Assembly: GCF_030519655.1 (NCBI RefSeq)
Contig: NZ_JAUMIT010000003.1
Span: forward strand, 62,001-126,000
Reading direction: 5' to 3'
DNA: 64,000 bases
Source of the DNA: Wenyingzhuangia gilva
Lineage (GTDB): Bacteria; Bacteroidota; Bacteroidia; Flavobacteriales; Flavobacteriaceae
Shown: in pieces, positions 50,044 to 58,929 of the stretch
Layout of the letters: the number at the start of each line of letters is the position of its first letter
How positions within the stretch are numbered: position 1 is the stretch's first letter
Notes under the pieces: model-generated
The model's database searches: none
Seen by the model: the letters and a program-made list of their open reading frames with translations, nothing else
What the model was told of the DNA's origin: nothing
Translations under genes and position numbers: made by a program

Positions 50044-51255
50044 ATGAGTATATTAAGTGGGAAAAAAGTTTTATTGGGTGTTAGCGCGGGTATTGCAGCA
50101 TATAAAACGGCTCATTTAGTAAGACAATTTATCAAAGCAGGTGCAGAAGTACAAGTTGTACAAACACCTGCTTCTAAAGAATTTGTTACACCGCTAACAC
50201 TTTCTACCTTATCTAAAAATCCTGTACATTCTACTTTTTATAATGAAGAAGAGGAGAATGCTATATGGAATAATCATGTAGATTTAGGACTTTGGGCAGA
50301 CCTCATGCTTATTGCTCCAGCTACAGCAAATACTTTGGCTAAAATGACCAATGGTGTTTGTGACAATTTACTATTAGCTACTTATTTATCAGCCAAGTGT
50401 CCTGTGTATTTTGCACCAGCGATGGATTTAGATATGTATCAACATCCATCAACTAAAACAAGTATTGAAAAATTAACTTCTTTTGGAAATATTTGTATTC
50501 CTGCCACTAGTGGAGAGTTAGCAAGTGGCCTGATAGGTGAAGGAAGGTTGGCAGAACCTGAAGATATTGTTGCTTTTATAGAAAAAGACATTCGTTCTAA
50601 ATTACCATTAAAAGGTAAAAAAATATTGATTACCGCTGGTCCAACATACGAAGCTATAGATCCTGTTCGTTTTATAGGAAATCATTCTTCAGGTAAAATG
50701 GGCTTTGAAATTGCAAAATGTGCAGCTAATTTAGGGGCAGAAGTCATTTTGGTTAGTGGTCCTTCAAGTCAAAAAATAACACATTCCTTTGTGAAAAGAA
50801 TTGATGTGGTGAGTGCAGAAGACATGTACATCGCTTGTCATAATTATTTTAAAGACATGGATGTGGCAATTTTGTCTGCAGCAGTTGCAGACTACAAACC
50901 AGCGAATGTAGCCAACCAAAAAATTAAAAAGAAGGATGCTAGTTTGCATATTGAACTAGCTCCAACCAAAGATATTTTAGCTTCTTTAGGAGCTATTAAA
51001 GAGCAACAATTGTTGGTAGGTTTTGCTTTAGAAACCAATAACGAAGAAGAAAATGCAAAAGGAAAGATTGAGCGTAAAAACTTAGATTTAATTGTATTAA
51101 ATTCGTTAAGAGATAAAGGAGCTGGTTTTGCTACAGATACCAATAAAATTACTATTATTGATAAAGATTTTAATTTACAAAAATTTGAAATGAAATCTAA
51201 AGCAGCAGTTGCTCAAGATATTTTAACAGTTATTACTCAAAAGTTACATGTATAA
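50044..51255 (+). CDS. coaBC: Bifunctional phosphopantothenoylcysteine decarboxylase/phosphopantothenate-cysteine ligase
   Basis: The 403-residue protein has an N-terminal flavin-dependent CoaC domain (to about residue 180, GVSAGIAAYK, APATANTLAKM and PAMDLDMY) and a C-terminal CoaB domain (from about 190, TAGPTYEAIDPVRFIGNHSSGKMG). It makes 4-phosphopantetheine in coenzyme A synthesis. The stop codon overlaps the start of the DUF4835 gene by 8 bases, indicating coupled translation. Confidence 0.95.
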   Translation: MSILSGKKVLLGVSAGIAAYKTAHLVRQFIKAGAEVQVVQTPASKEFVTPLTLSTLSKNPVHSTFYNEEEENAIWNNHVDLGLWADLMLIAPATANTLAKMTNGVCDNLLLATYLSAKCPVYFAPAMDLDMYQHPSTKTSIEKLTSFGNICIPATSGELASGLIGEGRLAEPEDIVAFIEKDIRSKLPLKGKKILITAGPTYEAIDPVRFIGNHSSGKMGFEIAKCAANLGAEVILVSGPSSQKITHSFVKRIDVVSAEDMYIACHNYFKDMDVAILSAAVADYKPANVANQKIKKKDASLHIELAPTKDILASLGAIKEQQLLVGFALETNNEEENAKGKIERKNLDLIVLNSLRDKGAGFATDTNKITIIDKDFNLQKFEMKSKAAVAQDILTVITQKLHV

Positions 51256-52144
51256 ACAATTATTTTTCTATTTTTTTCTATTTGTTTTTACTTTGGTAAA
51301 AGCACAGGAATTAAATTGTAATGTAACGGTTAATGCGGATCAAATTCAGGTTTCTAACAATCAGATTTTTAAAACTTTAGAAAATTCGTTAACAGAATTT
51401 ATGAATCAAACGCAGTGGACAAATATTGCGTTTAAAGATCATGAAAAAATTAAATGTGGAATCACAATTTTGTTGACTGAACAAAAATCAACAAACTCTT
51501 TTGTAGGAACGCTTCAGGTACAAGCATCTAGACCTGTTTTTAATTCAGCTTATTACAGTCCTCTTTTAAATTATAAAGACAATAGTTTTTCTTTTCAGTA
51601 TACAGAATTTCAACCTATAAACTATAATCCAAACGGATTTGAATCTAATTTGGTTTCTGTAATGTCTTATTATGCATATCTTATTTTAGGAATGTATGTA
51701 GATACTTTTAGTTTAGAAGGAGGAACCCCTTATTTAAATAATGCCTTAACTATAGCAAATCAGTCTCAACAATCTGGTTATTTGGGATGGGAAAATAGCA
51801 AAGGAAATATTACTCGTTTTACTCTAATAGACCAAATGTTGGCTACGGTTAACGAACCTTACAGAAAATTGGAGTATCAATATCATTTTGATATTATGGA
51901 TGTTTTTGAGAGAAATCAAAAGTCAGCAGCTTCAAGAATGGTTCAGCTATTACTACCTTTAGAAAAAATGTACGATGAGAATCCTAATAGTTTTATGATT
52001 CGTATTTTTATGGATGCCAAAGCAGATGAAATTGTCAACATATTTAAAGACAATTCCTCTGTAGATACTTCAGAATTGGTATCTGTACTAAAAAGAGTTT
52101 CCTCTAACAACTCTAAAAAGTGGAGACAAATAGATTCTTTATAA
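51248..52144 (+). CDS. DUF4835 family exported protein
   Basis: This 298-residue protein has a signal peptide (KLFF-type hydrophobic stretch, cleavage after VKAQ near residue 20) and a mature part typical of the Bacteroidota family DUF4835, beginning ELNCNVTVN. No catalytic motif is visible. The function is unknown. The family is almost always encoded between coaBC and recN, as here, overlapping coaBC by 8 bases. The conserved place suggests a general envelope role, but that is inference. Confidence 0.88.
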   Translation: MYKQLFFYFFLFVFTLVKAQELNCNVTVNADQIQVSNNQIFKTLENSLTEFMNQTQWTNIAFKDHEKIKCGITILLTEQKSTNSFVGTLQVQASRPVFNSAYYSPLLNYKDNSFSFQYTEFQPINYNPNGFESNLVSVMSYYAYLILGMYVDTFSLEGGTPYLNNALTIANQSQQSGYLGWENSKGNITRFTLIDQMLATVNEPYRKLEYQYHFDIMDVFERNQKSAASRMVQLLLPLEKMYDENPNSFMIRIFMDAKADEIVNIFKDNSSVDTSELVSVLKRVSSNNSKKWRQIDSL

Positions 52145-52160
52145 ACTTTAATTCACATTT

Positions 52161-53819
52161 ATGTTAGTTTCACTATCTGTTCAAAATTATGCTTTGATCA
52201 AGAGATTACAAATAGATTTTACCCAAGGTTATTCTGTTATTACTGGAGAAACAGGTGCTGGTAAATCTATTCTTTTAGGAGCCTTAGGATTGGTTCTTGG
52301 AAATAGAGCCGACTTAACGAATTTAAAAGATAAAGACAAAAAATGTGTAATTGAAGCTGAGTTTCAAATCGGTTCTTACCAAATAGAGCAAGTATTTGAG
52401 GAGTTAGAGTTAGATTACGAGCCTTTAACTATTATTAGAAGAGAGTTGTTGCCTAACGGAAAATCTAGAGCTTTTGTAAATGACACGCCTGTAAATTTAA
52501 AAGCATTGCAAGAACTTAAAGAATATTTGTTAGATATTCATTCTCAACATAATACTCGATCTTTATCAGATAAAAACTATCAGTTTTATGTGGTAGATGC
52601 TTTGGCTGGAAATTTAGAACTTTTAAAAACTTATCAAGCTGAACATAAAAAATACAAGAAATCGGTAAAAGAATTGGCTCTATTAAAAGCCAATCAACAA
52701 GAAGCTCAACAACAATACGAATACAATTTGCATTTGTTTAAAGAGTTACAAAATGCCAAATTAAAAGAAGTTGATGAAATTGAAACTTTAGAAGCTGAAA
52801 TAGAAAAACTATCTCATGCAGAGGACATCAAAACTTATTTGTTTGAGAGTTTGCAAGTTTCCACCGAAGAACAAATAGGGGTGCAAACCTTGTTAAATCA
52901 ATTACAAGTAGCTTTGTCTAAAATAGCTCCTTTTGATACTGCTTATTCATCTATGTATGAAAGAGCAAAAAGTTTAAAAATTGAATTAGATGATTTGGTT
53001 TTTGAATTAGAAAAACATGCGGAAAATGTTGAAGCCAATCCTGAAGAATTAGAAACATTAAATGACAGATTAAGTTTATTGTTTGATTTACAAAAGAAAC
53101 ATTTTGTGACTTCTTTAGCGGAATTAATTGAAGTTAGAGAAAGTTTAGATAAAAAAGTAGGAGAAGTTGAAGATGCAGCTGATTTGTTAGCATCTGCAGA
53201 AAAGAAAGTAAAGTCTCAAAAAGCAGTTACTTTAAAAATTGCCCAAGAAATTTCTGACAAGAGAAAGAAAGTGGTGGGTGATTTTAAATTGGAATTAGAA
53301 ACTGTTTTGGCCAAGTTGAGCATGGAAAATGCACAATTTGTAGTTGATATCCAACCTGTAAAAGAATTTACAGAGTTTGGAATTGATGATGTATCTTTTT
53401 TATTATCATCAAACAAAGGATCTGATTTTGGTTTGTTAAAAAAAGTGGCATCAGGAGGAGAGCTTTCCAGGATTATGTTGGGAATCAAAATGATTTTATC
53501 AAAATTTGTGAGTTTACCTACTATTTTATTTGACGAAATAGATACTGGAGTTTCTGGTGATGTGGCAACTAAAATTGCGGATGTTATGAATACGATGGGA
53601 CAAAATATGCAAGTTATAACCATTACACATTTACCACAAGTTGCTTCTAAAGCACAAACACATTATAAGGTGTTTAAGAAAGTTGAAGGAGAAGAAACGG
53701 TGAGTTATTTAACTCAACTTGCCAAAAATGAAAGAATAGAAGAGATTGCAGAAATGCTAGGCGGAAAGGAAAAATCTAAATCAGCCATAGAACATGCAAC
53801 ACAATTGCTAAGTATTTAA
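52161..53819 (+). CDS. recN: DNA repair protein RecN
   Basis: The 552-residue SMC-like ATPase has Walker A GETGAGKS (31-38) at the N terminus, a coiled-coil middle (about 155-370), the signature ASGGELSRIMLG near 425 and Walker B PTILFDEIDTGVSG near 455. It acts in double-strand break repair as a cohesin-like protein. It is the last gene of the dapA cluster, and a short region of direct repeats follows before fabI. Confidence 0.95.
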   Translation: MLVSLSVQNYALIKRLQIDFTQGYSVITGETGAGKSILLGALGLVLGNRADLTNLKDKDKKCVIEAEFQIGSYQIEQVFEELELDYEPLTIIRRELLPNGKSRAFVNDTPVNLKALQELKEYLLDIHSQHNTRSLSDKNYQFYVVDALAGNLELLKTYQAEHKKYKKSVKELALLKANQQEAQQQYEYNLHLFKELQNAKLKEVDEIETLEAEIEKLSHAEDIKTYLFESLQVSTEEQIGVQTLLNQLQVALSKIAPFDTAYSSMYERAKSLKIELDDLVFELEKHAENVEANPEELETLNDRLSLLFDLQKKHFVTSLAELIEVRESLDKKVGEVEDAADLLASAEKKVKSQKAVTLKIAQEISDKRKKVVGDFKLELETVLAKLSMENAQFVVDIQPVKEFTEFGIDDVSFLLSSNKGSDFGLLKKVASGGELSRIMLGIKMILSKFVSLPTILFDEIDTGVSGDVATKIADVMNTMGQNMQVITITHLPQVASKAQTHYKVFKKVEGEETVSYLTQLAKNERIEEIAEMLGGKEKSKSAIEHATQLLSI

Positions 53820-53850
53820 TCGGAAAAACTTATATTTGCCAAAAAGTATT

Positions 53851-53948
53851 TGGTAGCTGGTATCAGGTAGTTGGTATCTAGTATTGAGTGAAATGAATGA
53901 ATAATTAATCAATCACCATTAACTACTAACCATTAACAATTAACCATT
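53851..53948. repeat. Short degenerate direct repeats between recN and fabI
   Basis: Two groups are seen: GGTAGCTGGTATC-like units repeated with variation at 53851-53882, and AACCATT/ACCATTAAC-like units repeated at 53912-53948. They could arise by slippage. The second group lies in the fabI leader. No terminator is evident between recN and fabI. Confidence 0.55.
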
Positions 53949-53956
53949 ATTTACAT

Positions 53957-54772
53957 ATGTACAATTTATTAAAAGGTAAAAGAGGAATCATTTTTGGAGC
54001 TTTGGACTCTAATTCAATTGCTTGGAAAGTTGCAGAATCTGCACATGCAGAAGGAGCAACTTTTGTTTTAACAAATGCCCCAATAGCAATGCGTATGGGA
54101 GAAATTAACGAATTAGCTGAAAAGACAGGTTCTGAAATTATTCCAGCGGATGTTACTAAGTTAGAAGACATCGAAAACTTAATTGAGAAATCAGTTGAGA
54201 TTTTAGGAGGTAAAATTGATTTCGTTTTACACTCTATTGGAATGTCTGTAAACGTTCGTAAAAAAATTCACTATACAGATAATAACTACGATTTTACACA
54301 TAAAGGTTTTGATATTTCTGCATTGTCTTTCCATAAAGTAATGCAAGTTTTATACAAAAAAGATGCGATGGCAGAGTGGGGATCTATTGTTGCTTTAACA
54401 TATATGGCAGCTCAAAGAGTATTTCCAGATTATAATGACATGGCTGATAATAAAGCTTATTTAGAGTCTATCGCTCGTTCATTTGGATATTTCTTTGGTA
54501 GAGATCACAAAGTACGTGTAAACACAATTTCTCAATCTCCTACAGCTACAACTGCAGGTAACGGAGTAAAAGGATTCTCTGGATTTATTAACTATGCTGA
54601 GAAAATGTCTCCATTAGGAAATGCTACAGCTCAAGAATGTGCAGATTATACCATTACATTATTTTCTGACTTGACAAGAAAAGTAACTTTACAAAACTTA
54701 TTCCACGATGGAGGATTCTCTAACATGGGAGTTTCTAATGAGATTATGGCTGCTTTTGAAGATCAAGAGTAG
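53957..54772 (+). CDS. fabI: Enoyl-[acyl-carrier-protein] reductase (NADH), FabI type
   Basis: This 271-residue short-chain dehydrogenase has the FabI-specific N terminus KRGIIFGALDSNSIAW, the HSIG motif, Tyr in LTYMAAQRV and the catalytic Tyr-x6-Lys in YNDMADNK. It completes each fatty acid elongation cycle and is the usual target of triclosan-like inhibitors. It is a single gene with a strong terminator 20 bases after the stop. Confidence 0.96.
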   Translation: MYNLLKGKRGIIFGALDSNSIAWKVAESAHAEGATFVLTNAPIAMRMGEINELAEKTGSEIIPADVTKLEDIENLIEKSVEILGGKIDFVLHSIGMSVNVRKKIHYTDNNYDFTHKGFDISALSFHKVMQVLYKKDAMAEWGSIVALTYMAAQRVFPDYNDMADNKAYLESIARSFGYFFGRDHKVRVNTISQSPTATTAGNGVKGFSGFINYAEKMSPLGNATAQECADYTITLFSDLTRKVTLQNLFHDGGFSNMGVSNEIMAAFEDQE

Positions 54773-54791
54773 TTTACTTAAAATATTAAAT

Positions 54792-54826
54792 AAAAAAAGC
54801 CTTCACAAACGTGAAGGCTTTTTTTA
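54792..54826 (+). terminator. Intrinsic terminator after fabI
   Basis: The arms AAAAGCCTTCAC and GTGAAGGCTTTT flank the loop AAAC, with seven A before and seven T after. It is symmetrical enough to serve the converging PepSY-type gene too. Confidence 0.9.
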
Positions 54827-54847
54827 TACTGTATATAGTAATTGGTT

Positions 54848-55348
54848 CTAAATAAACAATAAAGCCAAAGTCAATAGAATTCCACCTAAAGTAAACCACA
54901 TCCCTTTTTTAAAAATAGCTGTTTTGGGCATAAACATCCAAAAAGAAGAAATGGAAAAGAATAACAAAGAAACTCCAAAAAATACATTTAACCAATACAA
55001 CGGATCGTTAGAAGTTGCCTTGTGTAATTTGGTCATTTGTTTCATTACATAAGGTAGATCTTTAGTGGTGTAATTGGCGATTCCTGTTTGTTTGTTATAT
55101 TGTCCATTTTCAAAAAAGACAATGTTGTTTTCTTCTTTTAAAATTTTAAAGTGCTTTTGTCTTAAACTTTTACCTAATTCTTTATTGGGGATATTTTCTC
55201 CAATATTACGTTCAATAACTGTTTCTTTTTTTAAGAAATCGGTGTTTCTAAAAACCAAAACGATTCCACTTAGAGCATAAACACTCATAATTCCAATTAA
55301 GAAAAATCCTAAATATCGATGGATGATTCTCATGTATTTGTTTGTCAT
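54848..55348 (-). CDS. PepSY-associated membrane protein
   Basis: The 166-residue protein has an N-terminal membrane helix after RIIHRYLG (residues about 10-30), an extracytoplasmic stretch, then LHKATSNDPLYWLNVFFG and two C-terminal helices (118-138 and 147-166). The RxxHRYLG and LHK pattern is that of PepSY-associated transmembrane proteins, which are often linked to iron or flavin reduction systems. It is about half the usual length of the larger PepSY proteins. No iron-related neighbour is present, so no role is assigned. Confidence 0.75.
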   Translation of the reverse strand: MTNKYMRIIHRYLGFFLIGIMSVYALSGIVLVFRNTDFLKKETVIERNIGENIPNKELGKSLRQKHFKILKEENNIVFFENGQYNKQTGIANYTTKDLPYVMKQMTKLHKATSNDPLYWLNVFFGVSLLFFSISSFWMFMPKTAIFKKGMWFTLGGILLTLALLFI

Positions 55349-55457
55349 TACTTATATTTTTTGATGTTAGACTTGAGTCAGTAACAAAAGTTTAATAATT
55401 GTTTTTATATTATGATTTAAAGTTTCATTTTATATTTAAATCAATTTTATGGGAAAA

Positions 55458-55491
55458 TAAAAATACCTTCACAACAGCGAAGGTATTTTTT
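55458..55491 (-). terminator. Intrinsic terminator after trxB
   Basis: The arms AAATACCTTC and GAAGGTATTT form the stem. On the minus strand it runs into TTTTTATTTT, about 35 bases after the trxB stop. Confidence 0.8.
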
Positions 55492-55522
55492 ATAATATTA
55501 TAGTTTTATATAGCTATATAAA

Positions 55523-56470
55523 CTATTCTAAGTTTCCTAAATAACGTTCAGCATCTAAAGCAGCCATACAACCTGTACCAGCAGCAGTAACTGCTTGTCT
55601 GTATTCATGATCTTGTACATCACCTGCAGCAAAAACTCCAGGTTTGTTAGTTTTGGTAGATTTTCCTTTGGTAACCAAGTATCCTGTTTCATCCATGTCT
55701 AACTGACCTTTAAAAATATCAGTATTTGGCGTATGACCAATAGCAATAAAAACACCAGTAACTACAATTTCATGTTTGTTACCTGTTTGATTATTTACCA
55801 CACGAACTCCTTCTACTACATTATCTCCTAAAACTTCATCTAATTCAGTGTTGTATAAAACTTCAATGTTTTCAGTCTTTTCTACTCTATGAATCATGGC
55901 TTTAGAAGCTCGCATATAATCCTTACGAACCAACATGGTTACTTTGTTACAAATATTTGCCAAGTAAGTAGCTTCTTCAGCAGCCGTATCTCCAGCTCCA
56001 ACTACAATTACATCTTGTTTTCTGTAAAAGAATCCATCACAAGTAGCACAAGCAGAAACTCCACCACCTTTTAAACGTTCTTCACTTTCTAAACCTAGAT
56101 ATTTTGCAGTTGCTCCTGTGGTAATAATAACAGTATTAGCTTCAATTTGTTTGGTACCATCAATAGTTACTTTGTGAATTCCACCAACTTCATTGCTAAA
56201 ATCAACAGCAGTCGCCATTCCAAAACGAACTTCTGTTCCAAAACGCTCTGCTTGATTTTTTAAGTCTTCCATCATTGCAGTACCATCTGTACCATTTGGA
56301 TATCCTGGAAAATTGTCAACTTCTGTAGTAGTAGTCAACTGTCCACCCATTTGCATTCCCGTATACATTACAGGTTTTAAGTCTGCTCTTGAAGCATATA
56401 TAGCAGCAGTATAACCTGCAGGACCTGATCCAATAATCAAGCATTTAATTCTTTCAATAGTATCTGACAT
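55523..56470 (-). CDS. trxB: Thioredoxin reductase
   Basis: This 315-residue flavoprotein has the FAD-binding GSGPAGYTAA (13-22), the redox-active CATCDG and the NADPH-binding GAGDTAAEEA, and the C-terminal AAGDVQD motif completes the FAD site. It transfers electrons from NADPH to thioredoxin in the cytoplasm. It is a single gene with its own terminator. No thioredoxin gene is adjacent. Confidence 0.96.
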   Translation of the reverse strand: MSDTIERIKCLIIGSGPAGYTAAIYASRADLKPVMYTGMQMGGQLTTTTEVDNFPGYPNGTDGTAMMEDLKNQAERFGTEVRFGMATAVDFSNEVGGIHKVTIDGTKQIEANTVIITTGATAKYLGLESEERLKGGGVSACATCDGFFYRKQDVIVVGAGDTAAEEATYLANICNKVTMLVRKDYMRASKAMIHRVEKTENIEVLYNTELDEVLGDNVVEGVRVVNNQTGNKHEIVVTGVFIAIGHTPNTDIFKGQLDMDETGYLVTKGKSTKTNKPGVFAAGDVQDHEYRQAVTAAGTGCMAALDAERYLGNLE

Positions 56471-56701
56471 TTTCTAATATTTTTTAGAATTTATGAGTCG
56501 CTAAAATAATTTTTTTTTACACTTTTAGAGATGAATGTTTATAACTTTTAACAATCTATCTATTGATTTTTCTAATAGCATTTTAATGGAAAAGAAAAGC
56601 CATGTTTATTCGTTTTCTATATCCATAAATAATTCTATTTTTACGCTACTGTTAAATAAAGGTTAAACAGTATTAAATTTCCTAAGCTAGTTTATAACTA
56701 T

Positions 56702-57454
56702 ATGTTAGATACCACTAAAAACTATGATTTAATCATTGTGATTCCTTCTTACAATGAGTCTAAATCTTTACGAGAAAAAAAGTTTCTCTCTTTTTTACAA
56801 AATAAAAAAGAAGTGGCTATTTGTTTTGTAAATGATGGTTCTACAGACAATACTTTAGAAATCTTAAAAGAGTTAGAAAGTAAGTCGGAGAATCAAATTG
56901 TGGTTTTTGATTGTGTTGAAAATCAGGGTAAAGCAGGAGCTACTAAAATGGGGATGAACTATTGTGCTGAACATTTTAATTTTGATAAAATAGCTTATTT
57001 GGATGCTGATTTGGCTACTCCTCTTAAAGAATGCTACAGAATTAGTAGAAAGTTAGATGGTAAATTGACTTTTGTTTTTGGTTCTAGAATTAAAAAATTA
57101 GGATCAAGAATAGAAAGAAGTTCTTTTCGATTTTTTACAGGAAGAATTATCGCCACCTTTATTTCTAATATTTTAAAATTAGGGGTGTATGATACGCAAT
57201 GTGGAATTAAAGTATTTACCAAAGAGCTAAGTAAAGAGGTTTTTAGCAAACCGTTTTTATCAAAATGGCTTTTTGACGTGGAAATTTTCTTTAGAATTAT
57301 TCAGTTTTATACAAGGGAAATTGCCATTGTAAAAATGAAAGAAATCCCATTAAGAAAATGGGTAGACAAAGGAGATTCTAAGGTTAAAATGAGCTACTTC
57401 TTTAAGTTATGGTTAGATTTGCTAAAAATTAACCAAGCTTATAAAAAACTATAA
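56702..57454 (+). CDS. GT2 glycosyltransferase (polyprenyl-phosphate sugar synthase-like)
   Basis: The 250-residue protein is a GT-A family 2 enzyme: IVIPSYNES (12-20), VNDGSTDNT (near 44-52) and the metal-binding DADLA (near 101-105). It resembles dolichyl/undecaprenyl-phosphate glucosyl- or mannosyltransferases but lacks C-terminal membrane helices. It probably charges a polyprenyl phosphate with a sugar. The next gene, 5 bases downstream, encodes an ArnT-like membrane transferase that would use such a donor, so the two likely act in succession. The final acceptor is unknown. Confidence 0.88.
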   Translation: MLDTTKNYDLIIVIPSYNESKSLREKKFLSFLQNKKEVAICFVNDGSTDNTLEILKELESKSENQIVVFDCVENQGKAGATKMGMNYCAEHFNFDKIAYLDADLATPLKECYRISRKLDGKLTFVFGSRIKKLGSRIERSSFRFFTGRIIATFISNILKLGVYDTQCGIKVFTKELSKEVFSKPFLSKWLFDVEIFFRIIQFYTREIAIVKMKEIPLRKWVDKGDSKVKMSYFFKLWLDLLKINQAYKKL

Positions 57455-57459
57455 AATTC

Positions 57460-58869
57460 ATGTTGGCAAATATTAAAAAGTATGCTCTAGAAATTACGGT
57501 GTTTTTTCTTGCAGGACTTCGTTTATTAGTAAGTGCATGGCTTCCATTATTAGACAAAACAGAAGCAAGATATGCCGAAATCGCCAGAATTATGTACGAT
57601 ACTGGGAATTGGGTAACTCCACAAATAGATTACGGAGTGCCTTTTTGGGCAAAACCACCAATGTCCACCTGGCTCTCCGCTTTTAGTTATCAAATATTTG
57701 GGGTGAATGAGTTTGCTGCTCGTTTTCCATCTTTTTTACTTCAAGTTTCTTTAATTATTTTTGTAGCCAAAGCTTTAGACTTTACCAAAAAACAAATCTA
57801 TTGGTTTGCTTTAATTTTGTTTACCATTCCAGAATATTATATTCATTGTGGTGTGGTATCTACAGATTCTTCTTTGTTGGTGGGAATTACTTTTGTGATG
57901 ATTGGTTTTTGGAATTCTTTAAAAGACAATTACAATCAACGAGCATGGAAATTTGTTGCATGGGTAGGAGTTTCCATTGGAATGTTGGCAAAAGGACCTA
58001 TTGTTTTGGTCTTAACTGTACCCCCAATTTTTATATGGTCTTGTTTGTATAAAGGTCAATTAGTAACGTTTTTTAAGAAAGCATTATGGTTACCAGGAAT
58101 GATTTTAGCCACTATAACTTCTTTTGCTTGGTACTATTGGGCAGAAGTTAGAACGCCTGGTTTTATTGATTACTTTTTTGTTGGGGAACATTACAAACGT
58201 TTTTTTGAATCAGGATGGCAAGGAGATAAATATGGTTTTGCTAAGCAGCAACCGATGGGAATGATTTGGGTGTTTTTATTGCTTTTTTCTATCCCATGGA
58301 TTCAATTTGTAATTGCCAAAGCAATTAAGAAAAGAGAGGAGATAATTAAAAATAAGTGGGTTACTTATTTATGGTTTTGGATGTTATGGACTCCATTATT
58401 CTTTACTGTTTCTAAAAGTTTAATTCACACTTACACCTTACCAAGCATGATTCCTTTAGGATTGTTGGTGATGCATTATTTTAAAAGTTATCAAAAACAA
58501 AAAGCTTGGTTTGTTGGCGCTATGGTGGTTCCTGTGTTGGTTTTTATAGGATTTATAGGAATGAATACTTTTTATACCGATACCAATTGGCAAAATACAG
58601 ATAAGCATTTATTAAAAGAAATGACTCATAAAGAGGTGACAGATGTGTTTGCATGGGAGTTTAAATCTTATTCTTCTCAATTTTATACTTCGGGTAAAAT
58701 AAAAGTAATTGATACTGCTGAAGAGTTAGGGGAGTTGATGAAAGATGAAAATCCTTTTTATATTTTATCAAGAAACTCACATTATAAAAATATGCCAGAA
58801 GTTTTTAAAGAACAATTAACTTTGATTGGGACTAATAAAAAATCTCAATTATTTATATACAATCCATAA
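57460..58869 (+). CDS. ArnT-like (GT39/GT83) polyprenyl-phosphate-dependent glycosyltransferase
   Basis: The 469-residue integral membrane protein has about ten hydrophobic segments and the ArnT/PMT motifs near the N terminus: DKTEARYAEIA (residues 31-41) and WAKPPMSTW (near 67-75). A C-terminal soluble part (about 380-469) is exported. ArnT-like enzymes move a sugar from undecaprenyl phosphate to lipid A or another envelope acceptor. The upstream GT2 presumably makes the donor. A strong terminator follows. Confidence 0.88.
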   Translation: MLANIKKYALEITVFFLAGLRLLVSAWLPLLDKTEARYAEIARIMYDTGNWVTPQIDYGVPFWAKPPMSTWLSAFSYQIFGVNEFAARFPSFLLQVSLIIFVAKALDFTKKQIYWFALILFTIPEYYIHCGVVSTDSSLLVGITFVMIGFWNSLKDNYNQRAWKFVAWVGVSIGMLAKGPIVLVLTVPPIFIWSCLYKGQLVTFFKKALWLPGMILATITSFAWYYWAEVRTPGFIDYFFVGEHYKRFFESGWQGDKYGFAKQQPMGMIWVFLLLFSIPWIQFVIAKAIKKREEIIKNKWVTYLWFWMLWTPLFFTVSKSLIHTYTLPSMIPLGLLVMHYFKSYQKQKAWFVGAMVVPVLVFIGFIGMNTFYTDTNWQNTDKHLLKEMTHKEVTDVFAWEFKSYSSQFYTSGKIKVIDTAEELGELMKDENPFYILSRNSHYKNMPEVFKEQLTLIGTNKKSQLFIYNP

Positions 58870-58870
58870 T

Positions 58871-58906
58871 AAAAAAACCTGTTACAAATAGTAACAGGTT
58901 TTTTTG
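58871..58906. terminator. Bidirectional intrinsic terminator
   Basis: The arms AAAACCTGTTAC and GTAACAGGTTTT around AAATA are flanked by A and T runs. It sits between the converging ArnT-like and transglutaminase-like genes and can serve both. Confidence 0.9.
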
Positions 58907-58929
58907 TTATAAGACTTAGTGATTATATT

